A stretch of 64,000 nt of DNA from Aureococcus anophagefferens (taxonomy: Eukaryota > Sar > Pelagophyceae > Pelagomonadales > Pelagomonadaceae), in assembly GCF_000186865.1 (NCBI RefSeq), contig NW_008705561.1:62001-126000 (forward strand), written 5' to 3'. The notes under the pieces are model-generated. The model was not told the origin of the DNA, did not search any database, and saw only the letters and a list, made by a program, of their open reading frames with translations. Both the position numbers and the translations under genes were made by a program. Below are positions 17,452-25,781 of this stretch, one piece after another (position 1 is the stretch's first letter; each line of letters opens with the position of its first letter).

Positions 17452-18444
17452 TTACGGCGGGTACGGCTCCGCGAAGAGGCCGAGGCCGTTGAAGAAGGCG
17501 AGGTCGTCGGCGACGGCGCGCGTGATCGCGGCGAAGAGCTCGGCGCTGTAGGTCTCGACGGCGTCCGTCGTGCGCGAGCTGTGGACGTGGCTCGAGGCGC
17601 GGTGCCGCGGCGACAGGAACTCGACGCCCGAGAGCGACGCGCCGGGGCCGAAGCGCCGCCGGTTCCAGGACCGCGCGTCCGGCACGATCGTCGCGAGGCT
17701 CTCGATGTCCGCCGCGTCGCCGAACCTCAGCAGCCGCGTCCGGTTCGCCATGCCCGGCAGCTGGAACGCGCAGAAGCAGCGGAGCGCGCGGAAGTGCTGG
17801 TTCACGAGGACGCGCTGCGCGTCGCAGGGCAGGCGCTGCTGGTCGTAGAGGTCGTGCGTCGCGTACTGGAGGTAGATGGCCTGGAGCCGCAGGAACTTCG
17901 TCGGCAGCTTCGCCGTGGCCGCCTTGAAGGCGCCGGTCTGGCAGCTCGGGCAGAACTCCTGGCTGCCGAACGCGCGCAGCGACGAGAGGATGCGCTCCAC
18001 GGGATGGCGCAGGATCGCGACGCGGACGCGGCCCGCGTCCTCGAGCCACGCACCGACGGCGCGGTGCGTGTCGTCGGGCATCCTCGTCGGGTCCGTCTCG
18101 ATGCCGTCCCAGCGGAGCTTCGTCGACTGGCCCCACCACTCCAGCCGCCGCCCGCGCAGCACCTCGAGCACGGCCATGCTGCCGCACTTGGGGGGCACGC
18201 AGACGAGCGCCGTGCCCTTGGTGTTGTTCTGGACGACGCGCATCGCGCTGCCGGCGCCGCGATCCTGCGGGAAGGAGAGGAACCAGCTCGACGTCGCGAA
18301 ATCGCCCTTGACGGTCCAGCTGTAGGCCGTCGGCTGCGGGCTCGGCGCCGGCGTGCCGCGCTTGTGCGGCACGCGCTGCGGCAGGGTGCCGCGGAGTCGA
18401 GCGCTCGCGCACACCATGAGCAGCAAAATGCTGCCCCGCATCAT
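17452..18444 (-). CDS. Carbohydrate sulfotransferase-like protein
   Basis: A 330-residue protein with signal peptide MMRGSILLLMVCASA. TALVCVPPKCGSMAVLEVL near residue 78 is the 5'-PSB loop. RVRVAILRHPVERILSSLRAF near residue 140 is the 3'-PB motif with its Arg and Ser. The ending LFAAITRAVADDLAFFNGLGL is typical of the sulfotransfer_2 (HNK1/chondroitin ST) C-terminus. Both cofactor motifs are present, so it is likely active in the Golgi. The upstream DNA shares a motif with the sulfotransferase gene at 20163-21272. Confidence 0.8.
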   Translation of the reverse strand: MMRGSILLLMVCASARLRGTLPQRVPHKRGTPAPSPQPTAYSWTVKGDFATSSWFLSFPQDRGAGSAMRVVQNNTKGTALVCVPPKCGSMAVLEVLRGRRLEWWGQSTKLRWDGIETDPTRMPDDTHRAVGAWLEDAGRVRVAILRHPVERILSSLRAFGSQEFCPSCQTGAFKAATAKLPTKFLRLQAIYLQYATHDLYDQQRLPCDAQRVLVNQHFRALRCFCAFQLPGMANRTRLLRFGDAADIESLATIVPDARSWNRRRFGPGASLSGVEFLSPRHRASSHVHSSRTTDAVETYSAELFAAITRAVADDLAFFNGLGLFAEPYPP

Positions 18445-18496
18445 GATGCGATCGCGGCTTCACGATGCTGCCATATGCATCACAAGACCCTTTCAG

Positions 18497-18517
18497 ATTC
18501 GCAAACCTTGAATGTCA
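18497..18517 (+). promoter_or_regulatory. Conserved upstream motif, copy 1
   Basis: TTCGCAAACCTTG followed by AATGTCA, 53 bp upstream of the sulfotransferase start at 18444. It matches 20 of 21 bases at 21318-21338, at almost the same distance upstream of the sulfotransferase starting at 21272. Flanking GCTGCCATA and a CCCT(T/C)TCA run also match. Confidence 0.5.
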
Positions 18518-18674
18518 CGATGCCTTCACGACTCTGCGACCTTTCACTGTAATTTCAACGATGTCATTAAAAACCTGACCATTATTGCAGAGCATTCGTC
18601 CCTAACCCAGCGTTGCCGGCACTCGCTGGGCCCCCGGCGACGCGCTGCGGGAGACGGGCCTGCGTTTCGCAGCG

Positions 18675-18862
18675 ATGCTTTTGCTCACCGTCGCGCTCGC
18701 GGTCCGCGCCGCAAGCGCCGAAACCACGCCTCCCCTCGACTCGCGCCGCCGCCTCGACGCGCGTTCGGCCCAGCTCCTACTCGAATCCACCGCATCCAAC
18801 GGCGGCTGGACGACGCCCGACCGCTACCCGGCGGGCTTCAAAGAGACGAAGGAGGAGCAACG
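18675..18862 (+). other. Possible truncated secreted-protein 5' exon
   Basis: The frame from 18675 starts MLLLTVALAVRAASA, a good signal peptide, then a polar stretch ending TPDRYPAGFKETKEEQ. It then runs into the antisense of a sulfotransferase fragment, so whatever gene began here appears cut at about 18860. It could be coincidence. Confidence 0.25.
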
Positions 18863-19130
18863 GCCCGACCGGCACGTGCGCCGCGACGACGTCGTAGCCA
18901 CGAAGCGCATCCCAGTACGCGTCGCTCGCGTCGTGATATTTCACGCCTCGCGTGATGGGACACCGCCTCAGACCGACCGTGCAGGCGTAGTAGTGAAGCG
19001 CCGTCGAGACAGTGGACCCGCCGGTGCCGGGAACATGCAAGTAAAACGCCCCACTCGGCTGACAGCGCGCGTCCTGTGCCACCCAAGCCACAAAAGCGAC
19101 GCGGAGCCACGGGCCTGGAAGGCCCGCCAT
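18863..19130 (-). pseudogene. Truncated sulfotransferase (5' part only)
   Basis: From an ATG at 19130 the reverse strand encodes a leader (MAGLPGPWLRVAFVAWVA), then GAFYLHVPGTGGSTVSTALHYY, then RGYDVVAAHVPVG. This is clearly related to HIPGTGGSSLMTALRRYG and AAYDVVASHLPSVD of the gene at 20163-21272. Similarity stops at about 18863, before the 3'-PB motif, and the frame runs into unrelated sequence. Best read as a broken tandem duplicate; an unseen downstream exon cannot be excluded. Confidence 0.6.
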
Positions 19131-19223
19131 CCGGCATCTACATCCGGCAGCCTGCATCCATCATGGGTATAGCTTCGACTTGAAGCCTTCACGACCCCTT
19201 CACGTGCGGTGCATCTTCGCGCG

Positions 19224-20126
19224 ATGGGCTGCTTGCTCATGGTAGCGGTGCTCAGCGTGGTGCAGTCGACCCTCGCGCCGTCGTCGACGCTTGTTCCCAG
19301 CTATGCGCCCTCCAGCTATTCCCCCACCACTGCCGTTCCGAGCTACGCGCCGTCGCCGGTCCCATCGTGGCGACCGAGCGCCTCGCCGACGCGGCCGCCG
19401 ACGCAAACGTACACGCTCGAGGCGCGGCGCTGCTACGACAAGGTCGACTTGCGAGAAGCCAAGACGGACTTGTACTGCGACGGCCGCGATCCCGCGGACT
19501 GCCGCGGCCTCGACGTGGGAGATTGCTTGGCGTACTGCGCCGACGCGCCCGTCATGGCCCTCGCGTCCGACAGACACGGCGCCGTGCTCGAGTGCTCCTG
19601 CGCGACGGCGCGCCGCGGGAGCTGCATCCGCGTCTCCGGCGCCAGCGAGCCCTTCGACGTGACGAGCCTGTCGGTCGTGCTCGTCGAGGGCGGCCGCGCG
19701 TTCGAGGGAGTGTGCGTCATGGCGGAGGTAGACGTCGGCGTCAGCGAAGTCTGCGAGATCTTCTCGCACGGCAGCGACGACGACGAGGGCGAGGACGAGG
19801 GCGAGGAGGAGGGCGAAAAGTACCCGCCGTCGTACTGCCCGACGTACGAGCCCTCTTCGGCGCCCGCGACGAACCGCAGCGCCGCGGCGGCGCCGCCGCC
19901 GGAGCGCGAGGTGATCGTGCGCCGCCGCTCCGCGGTCGGATTGAAGGTCGCCGCCGCGGTCCTCGTCGCGGCGGTCGCCGGCCTCGTCGCCCTGCTCGCG
20001 AGGCACTACGCCGACCGGCGGCGCCATCGGCGCATGGCGACCAGCATGGACTCCGCCGCCGAATTCGCGCCGCTCGGCGACACGCGGCGCGTCGAGCTGA
20101 CGACGGCGCCTAGGGAGTTCATCTAA
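19224..20126 (+). CDS. Single-pass surface protein with PSYAPS-rich stalk
   Basis: A 300-residue protein. The ATG at 19224 gives signal peptide MGCLLMVAVLSVVQSTLA. Next comes a stalk of P-S-Y-A-P-S type repeats, then a Cys-rich domain of about 130 residues (RRCYDK...LYCDGRDPADCRG...CLAYCADAP...LECSC), which resembles small WSC-like carbohydrate-binding modules but is not a clear match. An acidic run (DDDEGEDEGEEEGE) and a second PSYCPTYEPS stalk follow. The membrane helix is VAAAVLVAAVAGLVALLARHY near residue 243, with a short basic cytosolic tail. Function unknown; topology is well supported. Confidence 0.65.
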   Translation: MGCLLMVAVLSVVQSTLAPSSTLVPSYAPSSYSPTTAVPSYAPSPVPSWRPSASPTRPPTQTYTLEARRCYDKVDLREAKTDLYCDGRDPADCRGLDVGDCLAYCADAPVMALASDRHGAVLECSCATARRGSCIRVSGASEPFDVTSLSVVLVEGGRAFEGVCVMAEVDVGVSEVCEIFSHGSDDDEGEDEGEEEGEKYPPSYCPTYEPSSAPATNRSAAAAPPPEREVIVRRRSAVGLKVAAAVLVAAVAGLVALLARHYADRRRHRRMATSMDSAAEFAPLGDTRRVELTTAPREFI

Positions 20127-20164
20127 CCGGGGCTTCGTTTAACCGGGAGTTCGTCTAACGCGTT
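20117..20164. repeat. Three 16-bp tandem repeats between convergent genes
   Basis: GTTCATCTAACCGGGG, CTTCGTTTAACCGGGA and GTTCGTCTAACGCGTT follow each other from 20117. The first contains the TAA of the surface-protein gene. The last runs into the reverse-strand stop of the sulfotransferase gene. Confidence 0.85.
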
Positions 20165-21272
20165 AGTCCGGGGCCGCCGTGCAGTTGGCCGCGAACTGGA
20201 ACGGGGACCCCCGGGCGCAAGACGCGCCGCCGCCCTCGCGGTGCGCATTGGCCCGGCGGTGCGCCGCGAGCCGCGACGCGAACGTCGCACCGTGGCGGGC
20301 CCAGTCGTCGCCGTCCGCGTAGTCGGCCAGTGCGGCGACGACGAGCGCGACGTCCGCCGGAAGCCGGAGGTCCGCGTCGTCGACGAGCCGCGCCGCCGCG
20401 CGCAACCGCGCGGCGGCGTCGCCGCCCGGGCCGAGCGCCGCGCGCAGCGCCGCGCGGGAGCCGTTGCGCCACGCTTCGCCGAGCCCGACCACGAACGCGT
20501 CGACGCGGCGCTCGTGCGCCGCGGCGTTCGGCGCGGGGCGGAGCTCGTTCGCGAGGAGGCCCCACGACCGCATCTCGCGGCTGCGGCCCCCGAGGCGCCG
20601 CGGCGCCGCGCATTCGTCGCGGACGTTGCGCCGCACGTACAGCAGCGCGTCGGGCTCGCCGCTCAGCGCCAGGCCCGCGCGGATCACGAACGCGTCGAAG
20701 AGGTGGGTCGCGGTGCCCGCGCCGAGGACGCCGACGACGTCGAAGCGCGCGCGCAGGAACGCGCGCGCGTCCGCCGGGGACATCTCGGCCCGCGGCTCGG
20801 CCGCCGCGTCGCGCCGCCAGCCGTGGCGCAGGTACTGGTACTGCGCGTCGAGGCGCGGCGCGGCGCCGGGGTCGTGCTTGTGCGCGTAGACGACCGGATC
20901 GCGCAACACCGTGAGGACGCGGCCGCCGGGGTGAGATAGTCTCCACGCGTCCGCCGCGTCGACGCTCGGCAGGTGCGACGCGACGACGTCGTAGGCCGCG
21001 ACGGAAGCCCAGCGCGGGTCCTCGGGGCCGTGCTTCCGCACGCCGCCGACGACGGGGCACAGCGACAGGCCGCGCGCGCAGCCGTAGCGGCGCAGCGCCG
21101 TCATGAGCGACGAGCCGCCGGTGCCAGGGATGTGCTGGAAGAGCACGGGCCGATCGGCGTCGCCGGGTGGCGCGAGGAGAAGCAGGAGGAGGATGGGCTT
21201 GACGGAGGTCGCGGCCCTGCTGGAGCACGACGCACTCGCCCGACGCGTCGTCCTCCACGAGCCCCGCATCAT
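20163..21272 (-). CDS. Sulfotransferase-like protein (HIPGTGGS type)
   Basis: A 369-residue protein. The N-terminus is basic followed by ILLLLLLAPPGDA, a signal peptide or anchor. RPVLFQHIPGTGGSSLMTAL near residue 42 is the 5'-PSB loop (HxPKTGGTS class, with Gly for Lys). GRVLTVLRDPVVYAHKHD near residue 118 is a 3'-PB-like RDP motif. The loss of the loop lysine, which normally contacts the PAPS phosphates, is shared with the broken copy at 18863-19130, so it is a trait of this subfamily. The acceptor is probably carbohydrate. Convergent with the surface-protein gene. Confidence 0.65.
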   Translation of the reverse strand: MMRGSWRTTRRASASCSSRAATSVKPILLLLLLAPPGDADRPVLFQHIPGTGGSSLMTALRRYGCARGLSLCPVVGGVRKHGPEDPRWASVAAYDVVASHLPSVDAADAWRLSHPGGRVLTVLRDPVVYAHKHDPGAAPRLDAQYQYLRHGWRRDAAAEPRAEMSPADARAFLRARFDVVGVLGAGTATHLFDAFVIRAGLALSGEPDALLYVRRNVRDECAAPRRLGGRSREMRSWGLLANELRPAPNAAAHERRVDAFVVGLGEAWRNGSRAALRAALGPGGDAAARLRAAARLVDDADLRLPADVALVVAALADYADGDDWARHGATFASRLAAHRRANAHREGGGASCARGSPFQFAANCTAAPD

Positions 21273-21317
21273 CTATCCAATACCGAGGGCTGCCATAGCA
21301 TCATATCACCCTCTCAC

Positions 21318-21338
21318 ATTCGCAAACCTTGTATGTCA
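21318..21338 (+). promoter_or_regulatory. Conserved upstream motif, copy 2
   Basis: TTCGCAAACCTTG followed by TATGTCA, 46 bp upstream of the start at 21272; see the copy at 18497-18517. Two related genes sharing it could mean common regulation, or simply recent duplication. Confidence 0.5.
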
Positions 21339-21467
21339 AGGTGCACAATTGCTGCAACTGCTGCACGGTTCTTTCAAGAGGTCGTGAGTGCCCCTGGCCA
21401 GCGCATAGGAGCTCGGACATGACGCATGATGAAAGTGTCTAGACGCCCCTCTTGATCGAGTACCCAA

Positions 21468-23378
21468 ATGCGCACGACGCCATCGCGGCCGCAGCCGGCG
21501 GCGCCGGCCTCCACAGCAACACCGTCCGCCGCGGACTGCGCGTACGGCGCGGTGCCCGGCGTCGAACTACGACGACCGCGCCCGCGGCCCTGGCACTGCC
21601 TGCGGCGGCGCCACGGCGTGCTCGCCTTCGCGGCGCTGGCCGTGGCGCTGAGCTGCGCGCGCTTCGGGCGCGCGCTGGCGGCCTTCGTGTCGCGGCGAAG
21701 GACCTGCGACTTCGACCGCCCGGACGTCGCGGTCGTCGGCGGCGGCGCGGCCGGCAGCGTCGTCGCCGCGCGGCTCGCGGCGGAGCGGCCCGGCTGGTGC
21801 GTGCTGGTGTTGGAAGCCGGCGGTCCCTACCGCGGCAACTCGCACGAGCTCGGCGCCGTCTGGACCGAGGCGCGCGTCGCGCCGCCGAGCGGCGACGAGA
21901 CCCCTTCGTCGCCGCTCGACGTGCCGCGGCTCTGGTCCGACGTGGGCCGCGTGGCCGCGCTCCACTGGCCCATCGTCAACGGCGTCGTCGCGCGCGTTTT
22001 AGGCGGCAGCGGCGCGCACAACGCCATGCTCTACGTCCGCGCGACGCCGCGGGACGTCGAGGCGTGGAACGCGACGGGCTGGACGTGGCCCTCCGTCGAA
22101 AAGCGCTACGCGGCGCTCGAGCGCCTCGTCGGCGGCCGCAACGGCACGTCCGCGCGGGGTTTCCGCGGCCCCGTCGCGACGCGCCGCGCGCCGTGCCTCG
22201 CGTCGGACGCGCTCGCGGCCGCGTGGCTTGCGGCGTGCGGCGCCGCGGGCCTCCGCCGCGTCGACGACTTCAACGCGGACCCGACGACGCGCTACGCGAA
22301 CGTCGCCGGGCCCTACCATTTCAACATCGACGAGCGCGGCCGCCGCGCGTCGGCCTACGCGGCGCTCCTCGAGCCCGCGCTGGGGCTCGCGAACCTGAAA
22401 GTCGTCGCCGGAGCGACGGCGCGCCGCGTGCTCGTCGACGACGACCGGCGCGCCGCGGGCGTCGAGTACGCGGCCCCCGGCGGCGGCGTCGTCGCGGCGA
22501 AGGCCCGCCGGGCCGTCGTCCTCGCCGCCGGCGCGCTGAACACGCCGCGGCTCCTGCTCGCGTCGGGCCTCGGCGGCCCGAAAGTCGGCGAGGGCCTCCA
22601 CGACCACCCGGCCGTTGCGCTCGAGCTCGAGCTGAGGAGCGACGCCTTCTGGCGCGACCCGGGCCCGCTGGCGGCCTTCTTCGGCGCCCGGGGCGGCGAC
22701 TCGCTCTGGGCGTCGCCGGGCACGTCCGTCGGCGCGTTCCTCCGGTCTTCCGCGTGCGACCCGCGCGAGCCCGCGGACCTCCAGCTCACGCTCTTCTCGC
22801 CGGGCCAGAGCGAGCCCCACGTCGACGAGCTCGGCCGCGGCGTCTGGACGGCGCGGAACACGGCGCTGGTCACCGTCGCGCTCCTGCGGCCCGAGGCGCG
22901 GCACCGCGTCGTCCTCGACGCCGCGGACCCCTACGCGCCGCCGATCATCCGGCGCGGGCCGCGGAACGCGTCCTGGTACGCGGCGCCCCGCTGCGAGGGC
23001 TGCCGGCCCGACACGGCCTGGGTCACGAGCGCCGACGCCGCCGCGCTCCTCGAGGGCGTCGACTTCCTCGGGCGGCTCGCGAGGACGGAGCCCCTCGCGG
23101 CGGCCGTCGCCTTCGTCGACGCGCCGCCGGAGCGGGGCGCCGACGCGCGCCACGCCTGGATCCGCGCGCGGTCGCTCGCGAATTCGCACTGGGTCGGCAC
23201 GGCGGCCATGGGCGACGACGACGCCGCCGTCGTCGACGCGGACCTCAACGTCCGCGGCGTGGCCGGCCTCGTCGTCGCCGACGCGTCCGCGATCCCGCGC
23301 ATCCCCAACGGCAACGTCCACTCGACGGTCCTCGTCTTCGCGTCGAGGGCCGCGGACACGGTCCTTAAGGAGAGGTGA
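21468..23378 (+). CDS. GMC-family FAD oxidoreductase
   Basis: A 636-residue single-exon protein. A hydrophobic segment (GVLAFAALAVALSCARF, near residue 50) may anchor the N-terminus. DVAVVGGGAAGSVVAARLA near residue 86 is the Rossmann ADP-binding motif, followed by VLVLEAGG. RVLGGSGAHNAMLYVRAT near residue 178 is GMC signature 1. AAGALNTPRLLLASGLGG fits signature 2. The C-terminus has NSHWVGTAAMG, GLVVADASAIPRIPNGN and VHSTVLVFASRAAD, including the catalytic His region. The family oxidises alcohols (choline, glucose, others) or acts as lyase; the substrate cannot be read here. The start at 21468 is the only good ATG. Confidence 0.9.
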   Translation: MRTTPSRPQPAAPASTATPSAADCAYGAVPGVELRRPRPRPWHCLRRRHGVLAFAALAVALSCARFGRALAAFVSRRRTCDFDRPDVAVVGGGAAGSVVAARLAAERPGWCVLVLEAGGPYRGNSHELGAVWTEARVAPPSGDETPSSPLDVPRLWSDVGRVAALHWPIVNGVVARVLGGSGAHNAMLYVRATPRDVEAWNATGWTWPSVEKRYAALERLVGGRNGTSARGFRGPVATRRAPCLASDALAAAWLAACGAAGLRRVDDFNADPTTRYANVAGPYHFNIDERGRRASAYAALLEPALGLANLKVVAGATARRVLVDDDRRAAGVEYAAPGGGVVAAKARRAVVLAAGALNTPRLLLASGLGGPKVGEGLHDHPAVALELELRSDAFWRDPGPLAAFFGARGGDSLWASPGTSVGAFLRSSACDPREPADLQLTLFSPGQSEPHVDELGRGVWTARNTALVTVALLRPEARHRVVLDAADPYAPPIIRRGPRNASWYAAPRCEGCRPDTAWVTSADAAALLEGVDFLGRLARTEPLAAAVAFVDAPPERGADARHAWIRARSLANSHWVGTAAMGDDDAAVVDADLNVRGVAGLVVADASAIPRIPNGNVHSTVLVFASRAADTVLKER

Positions 23379-23447
23379 GCGTGTCGAGACAACGAGCGGG
23401 TTCGTTTGCACGGGCGCCTGGCGTCGTCGTTTGACCAGTCTCCGGCC

Positions 23448-25710
23448 CTAGACGACGTCGACGGCGCCGCCCGCGGTCCGGAGGTCGGCGGCGTCCTGGC
23501 GCGCGGCCGCGAGCGCGCCCGAGATCCAGTGCGCGTAGTAGGCGCCGTCGTCCCGGCCGTGGAGCTCGACGTCGTGCGACGGCGCGTCGTGGGCCTCGTC
23601 GCGTGTCGCCGGGATGACCATCTCGCCCGCGTCGAGCACCCCGCGGAAGAAGGTTCCGCGGTCGCGCTGGACGCGAACGTCGTCGATCTCGTCCGGGACG
23701 AGGATGTCGATCGCCGTTTGGATGGAGAAGAGCGCGTACTGGAAGATGATGAAAATCCAGAGGCGGGCCACGGGCGTCAGCGCGTCGAGGTAATTGATGC
23801 TCGACACGTAGACGAGGAGCGCGGCGTTCGTGACCACGGAGATCCGCGTCATGAGGTCGAAGATCGTGTTGAAGTTCCCGATGCCCTCGGACGCGCGCGG
23901 CATGGCCCGCCGGCTCCGGTACATCAACACGTGCGCGTTCGACCGCAGGGACACGCAGCCGTTGACGTAGGACAGCAGCGGCGCGAGCGGGAACGCGGCC
24001 ACGAAGAGCGTCACGTAGCCGAATTCGACGACGACGGCCGCCATCGCGTTCACGTGGAACAGCTCCGGGTCGATCTCGCCGAGGAAGAGCCTACCAAGCA
24101 CGACGGTGACAATTTCTCGTCGCGTTCCCACCCCAAATCTCTCGAAACTCGTCACGGCCACAGGACGCTGGGAAGCGCTCGAGCTCCGCTCGCGAGAAGC
24201 GCACCTCGGCGCCCGCGTCGCGCCGCACGCCCCGGCTCTCGGCCCAGCGCCGGTAGTGCTCGATCGCGAGGGGCACCGCCTGCTCCGTGACCTTGGAGAC
24301 GAAGATCTGCGACAAATAGAGCACGAGGAGCGACGAGGAGAGCAGGTGGATGCAGGCGTCGCCCGGGCTCCCGGCGACGGCGCCGTCGCGGTCGCCGTCG
24401 CAGCCGCCGTGGCCCACGTAGGGCCGCACGAACGCCGTAAAGTAGAGCGGCGAGAACGAGTTGACGAATTGAAACAGGAACATGCGCAGGATCAGCGCGT
24501 CGGCGTGCTCCTGGTCCGTCCTCCAGTTCTCGCGGTTCGTCAGTTTCACCGCGAGCTTCGCGTAGGCCAAGTTCAGGATCTGAATGGACACGGCGTTGAC
24601 GACGGCCGGCGCGAGCGACGCGCCGCCCCGCTCGTCCGCGAGGCGGAATTTCAGGAGCGTGATGCCCCAGAAGCTGAGGCCGAAGATCGCGATGAGAGCC
24701 AGGGCCGGCGCGAGATTCTCCGCGACCTTGCGCCGCCGCCGGTGGGGCGCGAAGAAGAGCTCCGGCAGGCCGTCGACGGGCGACGGCCGCAGCGCGCCGT
24801 GGAAGCCCGCGCGCGGCAGCTTCCGCAGCCGCGCGTCCTGCACGCCCCACTTCATGCGGTTCGTCGACTCGACGCGGCGCCAGAGCTGCATGCAGACGAC
24901 GCCCCAGATGGCCGACGCGGCCGCGAAGCTCGCGGTCCACCACGAGCTCACGTCGCCGCGCGCCGTCGTCGCGGCGTAGACCACGACGCCCCAGAGCGCC
25001 AGCGGCGTGAGCGACGTCGTCAGGTGCTGGCGGAAGGAGAAGATGAAGCCCAGCTGCTCCCCAAAGTACTCGTTGATCATCGACACGTCGAGCCGGTTCG
25101 GCAGGAGCGCGCGCGACCGCACGAAGTCGCGCGACAGCGCCTCGAGCTCGCGCGCGTCGTGGAGCACGAGGTAGCCGGCGATCGTGCCGCGGCTGAGGCG
25201 CCGGAGCACGCCGAAGCCCGCGCCGCCGGCCTCCTTCGGCGCGTCCATGAGGAGCTTCAGCAGCGTCGCGCGGTGGAGCGCGCCGAAGGGGTGGCCGACC
25301 CCTCGAACTTCCCGGTACAGGGCGCGGTGCTTTCCGCGGTAGGGCCCGCGCTGGTACTTGAAGGGCTTGAAGCGCGTCGCCTTCCTCGGGACGGCCCAGC
25401 CCTCGAGGCCCGCGGCCTCCGCGGCGCCGCGCATCTCCGCCTCGAGCTTCGACGCGTTGAACTCGACGGGGTGGTCGATGCGCTCCGCCCAGGCCTCGAG
25501 GACCGCCAGGCTCGCGCGGATCTTCACGAAGACCTCGTCGTTCTGGATGGACGCGTAGGCGAAGCACTCGATGCCGACGTCCTGGAAGCGCCGGATCCAC
25601 TTGCGCCAGACGTCGTCGTCGCAGCAGTCCTTGCCGCGCTCGAAGACGAGCACGACGTCGTAGCCGTAGCCCTGCGCCGCGACGAGCTCCGCGGTCGACG
25701 GGGCTGCCAT
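23448..25710 (-). CDS. Anoctamin/TMEM16-type membrane protein, one introner intron
   Basis: Exons 24179-25710 and 23448-24090 (reverse strand) splice in frame to 724 residues. INEYFGEQLGFIFSFRQHLTTSLTPLAL matches the first anoctamin transmembrane region. LTNRENWRTDQEHADALILR followed by MFLFQFVNSFSPLYFTAFV matches the TM3-TM4 hallmark. Exon 2 gives VEFGYVTLFVAAFPLAPLL, FNTIFDLMTRISVVTNAALL and the last helices. The family comprises Ca2+-activated chloride channels and lipid scramblases; the acidic Ca2+ ligands were not located with certainty. The splice point lies just before LFLGEIDPELFHVN, within the conserved core, so unspliced RNA would give a truncated protein. Divergent from the MscS gene. 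Confidence 0.85.
24083..24178 (-). mobile_element. Introner element, family A copy 2 (intron 24091-24178)
   Basis: An 80-bp element (24091-24170) inserted in the anoctamin gene. Read on the coding strand, the flanks are GCGCTTCC and GCTCTTCC, an 8-bp target duplication with one mismatch. It aligns end to end with the element at 218-292, including the shared GAGAGATTTGGGGTGGGAAC core. Splicing from the GC of the first flank to the terminal TAG restores ELE-LFLGEI in frame. Use of the internal GT would also keep the frame but add four residues. Confidence 0.85.
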
Positions 25711-25731
25711 GCTTGCGATCTAGGCTGCTAC

Positions 25732-25765
25732 GTTGAACTACTCGCGGCCAAAGGTGAACTACTCG
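25732..25765. repeat. Short direct repeat between divergent genes
   Basis: GTTGAACTACTCG at 25732-25744 and GGTGAACTACTCG at 25753-25765, period 21, between the anoctamin and MscS starts. It could be a pair of regulatory sites or a slippage duplication. Confidence 0.5.
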
Positions 25766-25781
25766 TTGACATGGAGGTGTG

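Noticed and set aside
21468..23378. Fatty acid photodecarboxylase identity for the GMC protein
   Set aside because: The GMC signatures are clear, but I could not confirm the Cys and Arg positions that mark the light-driven decarboxylases, so only the family is called.
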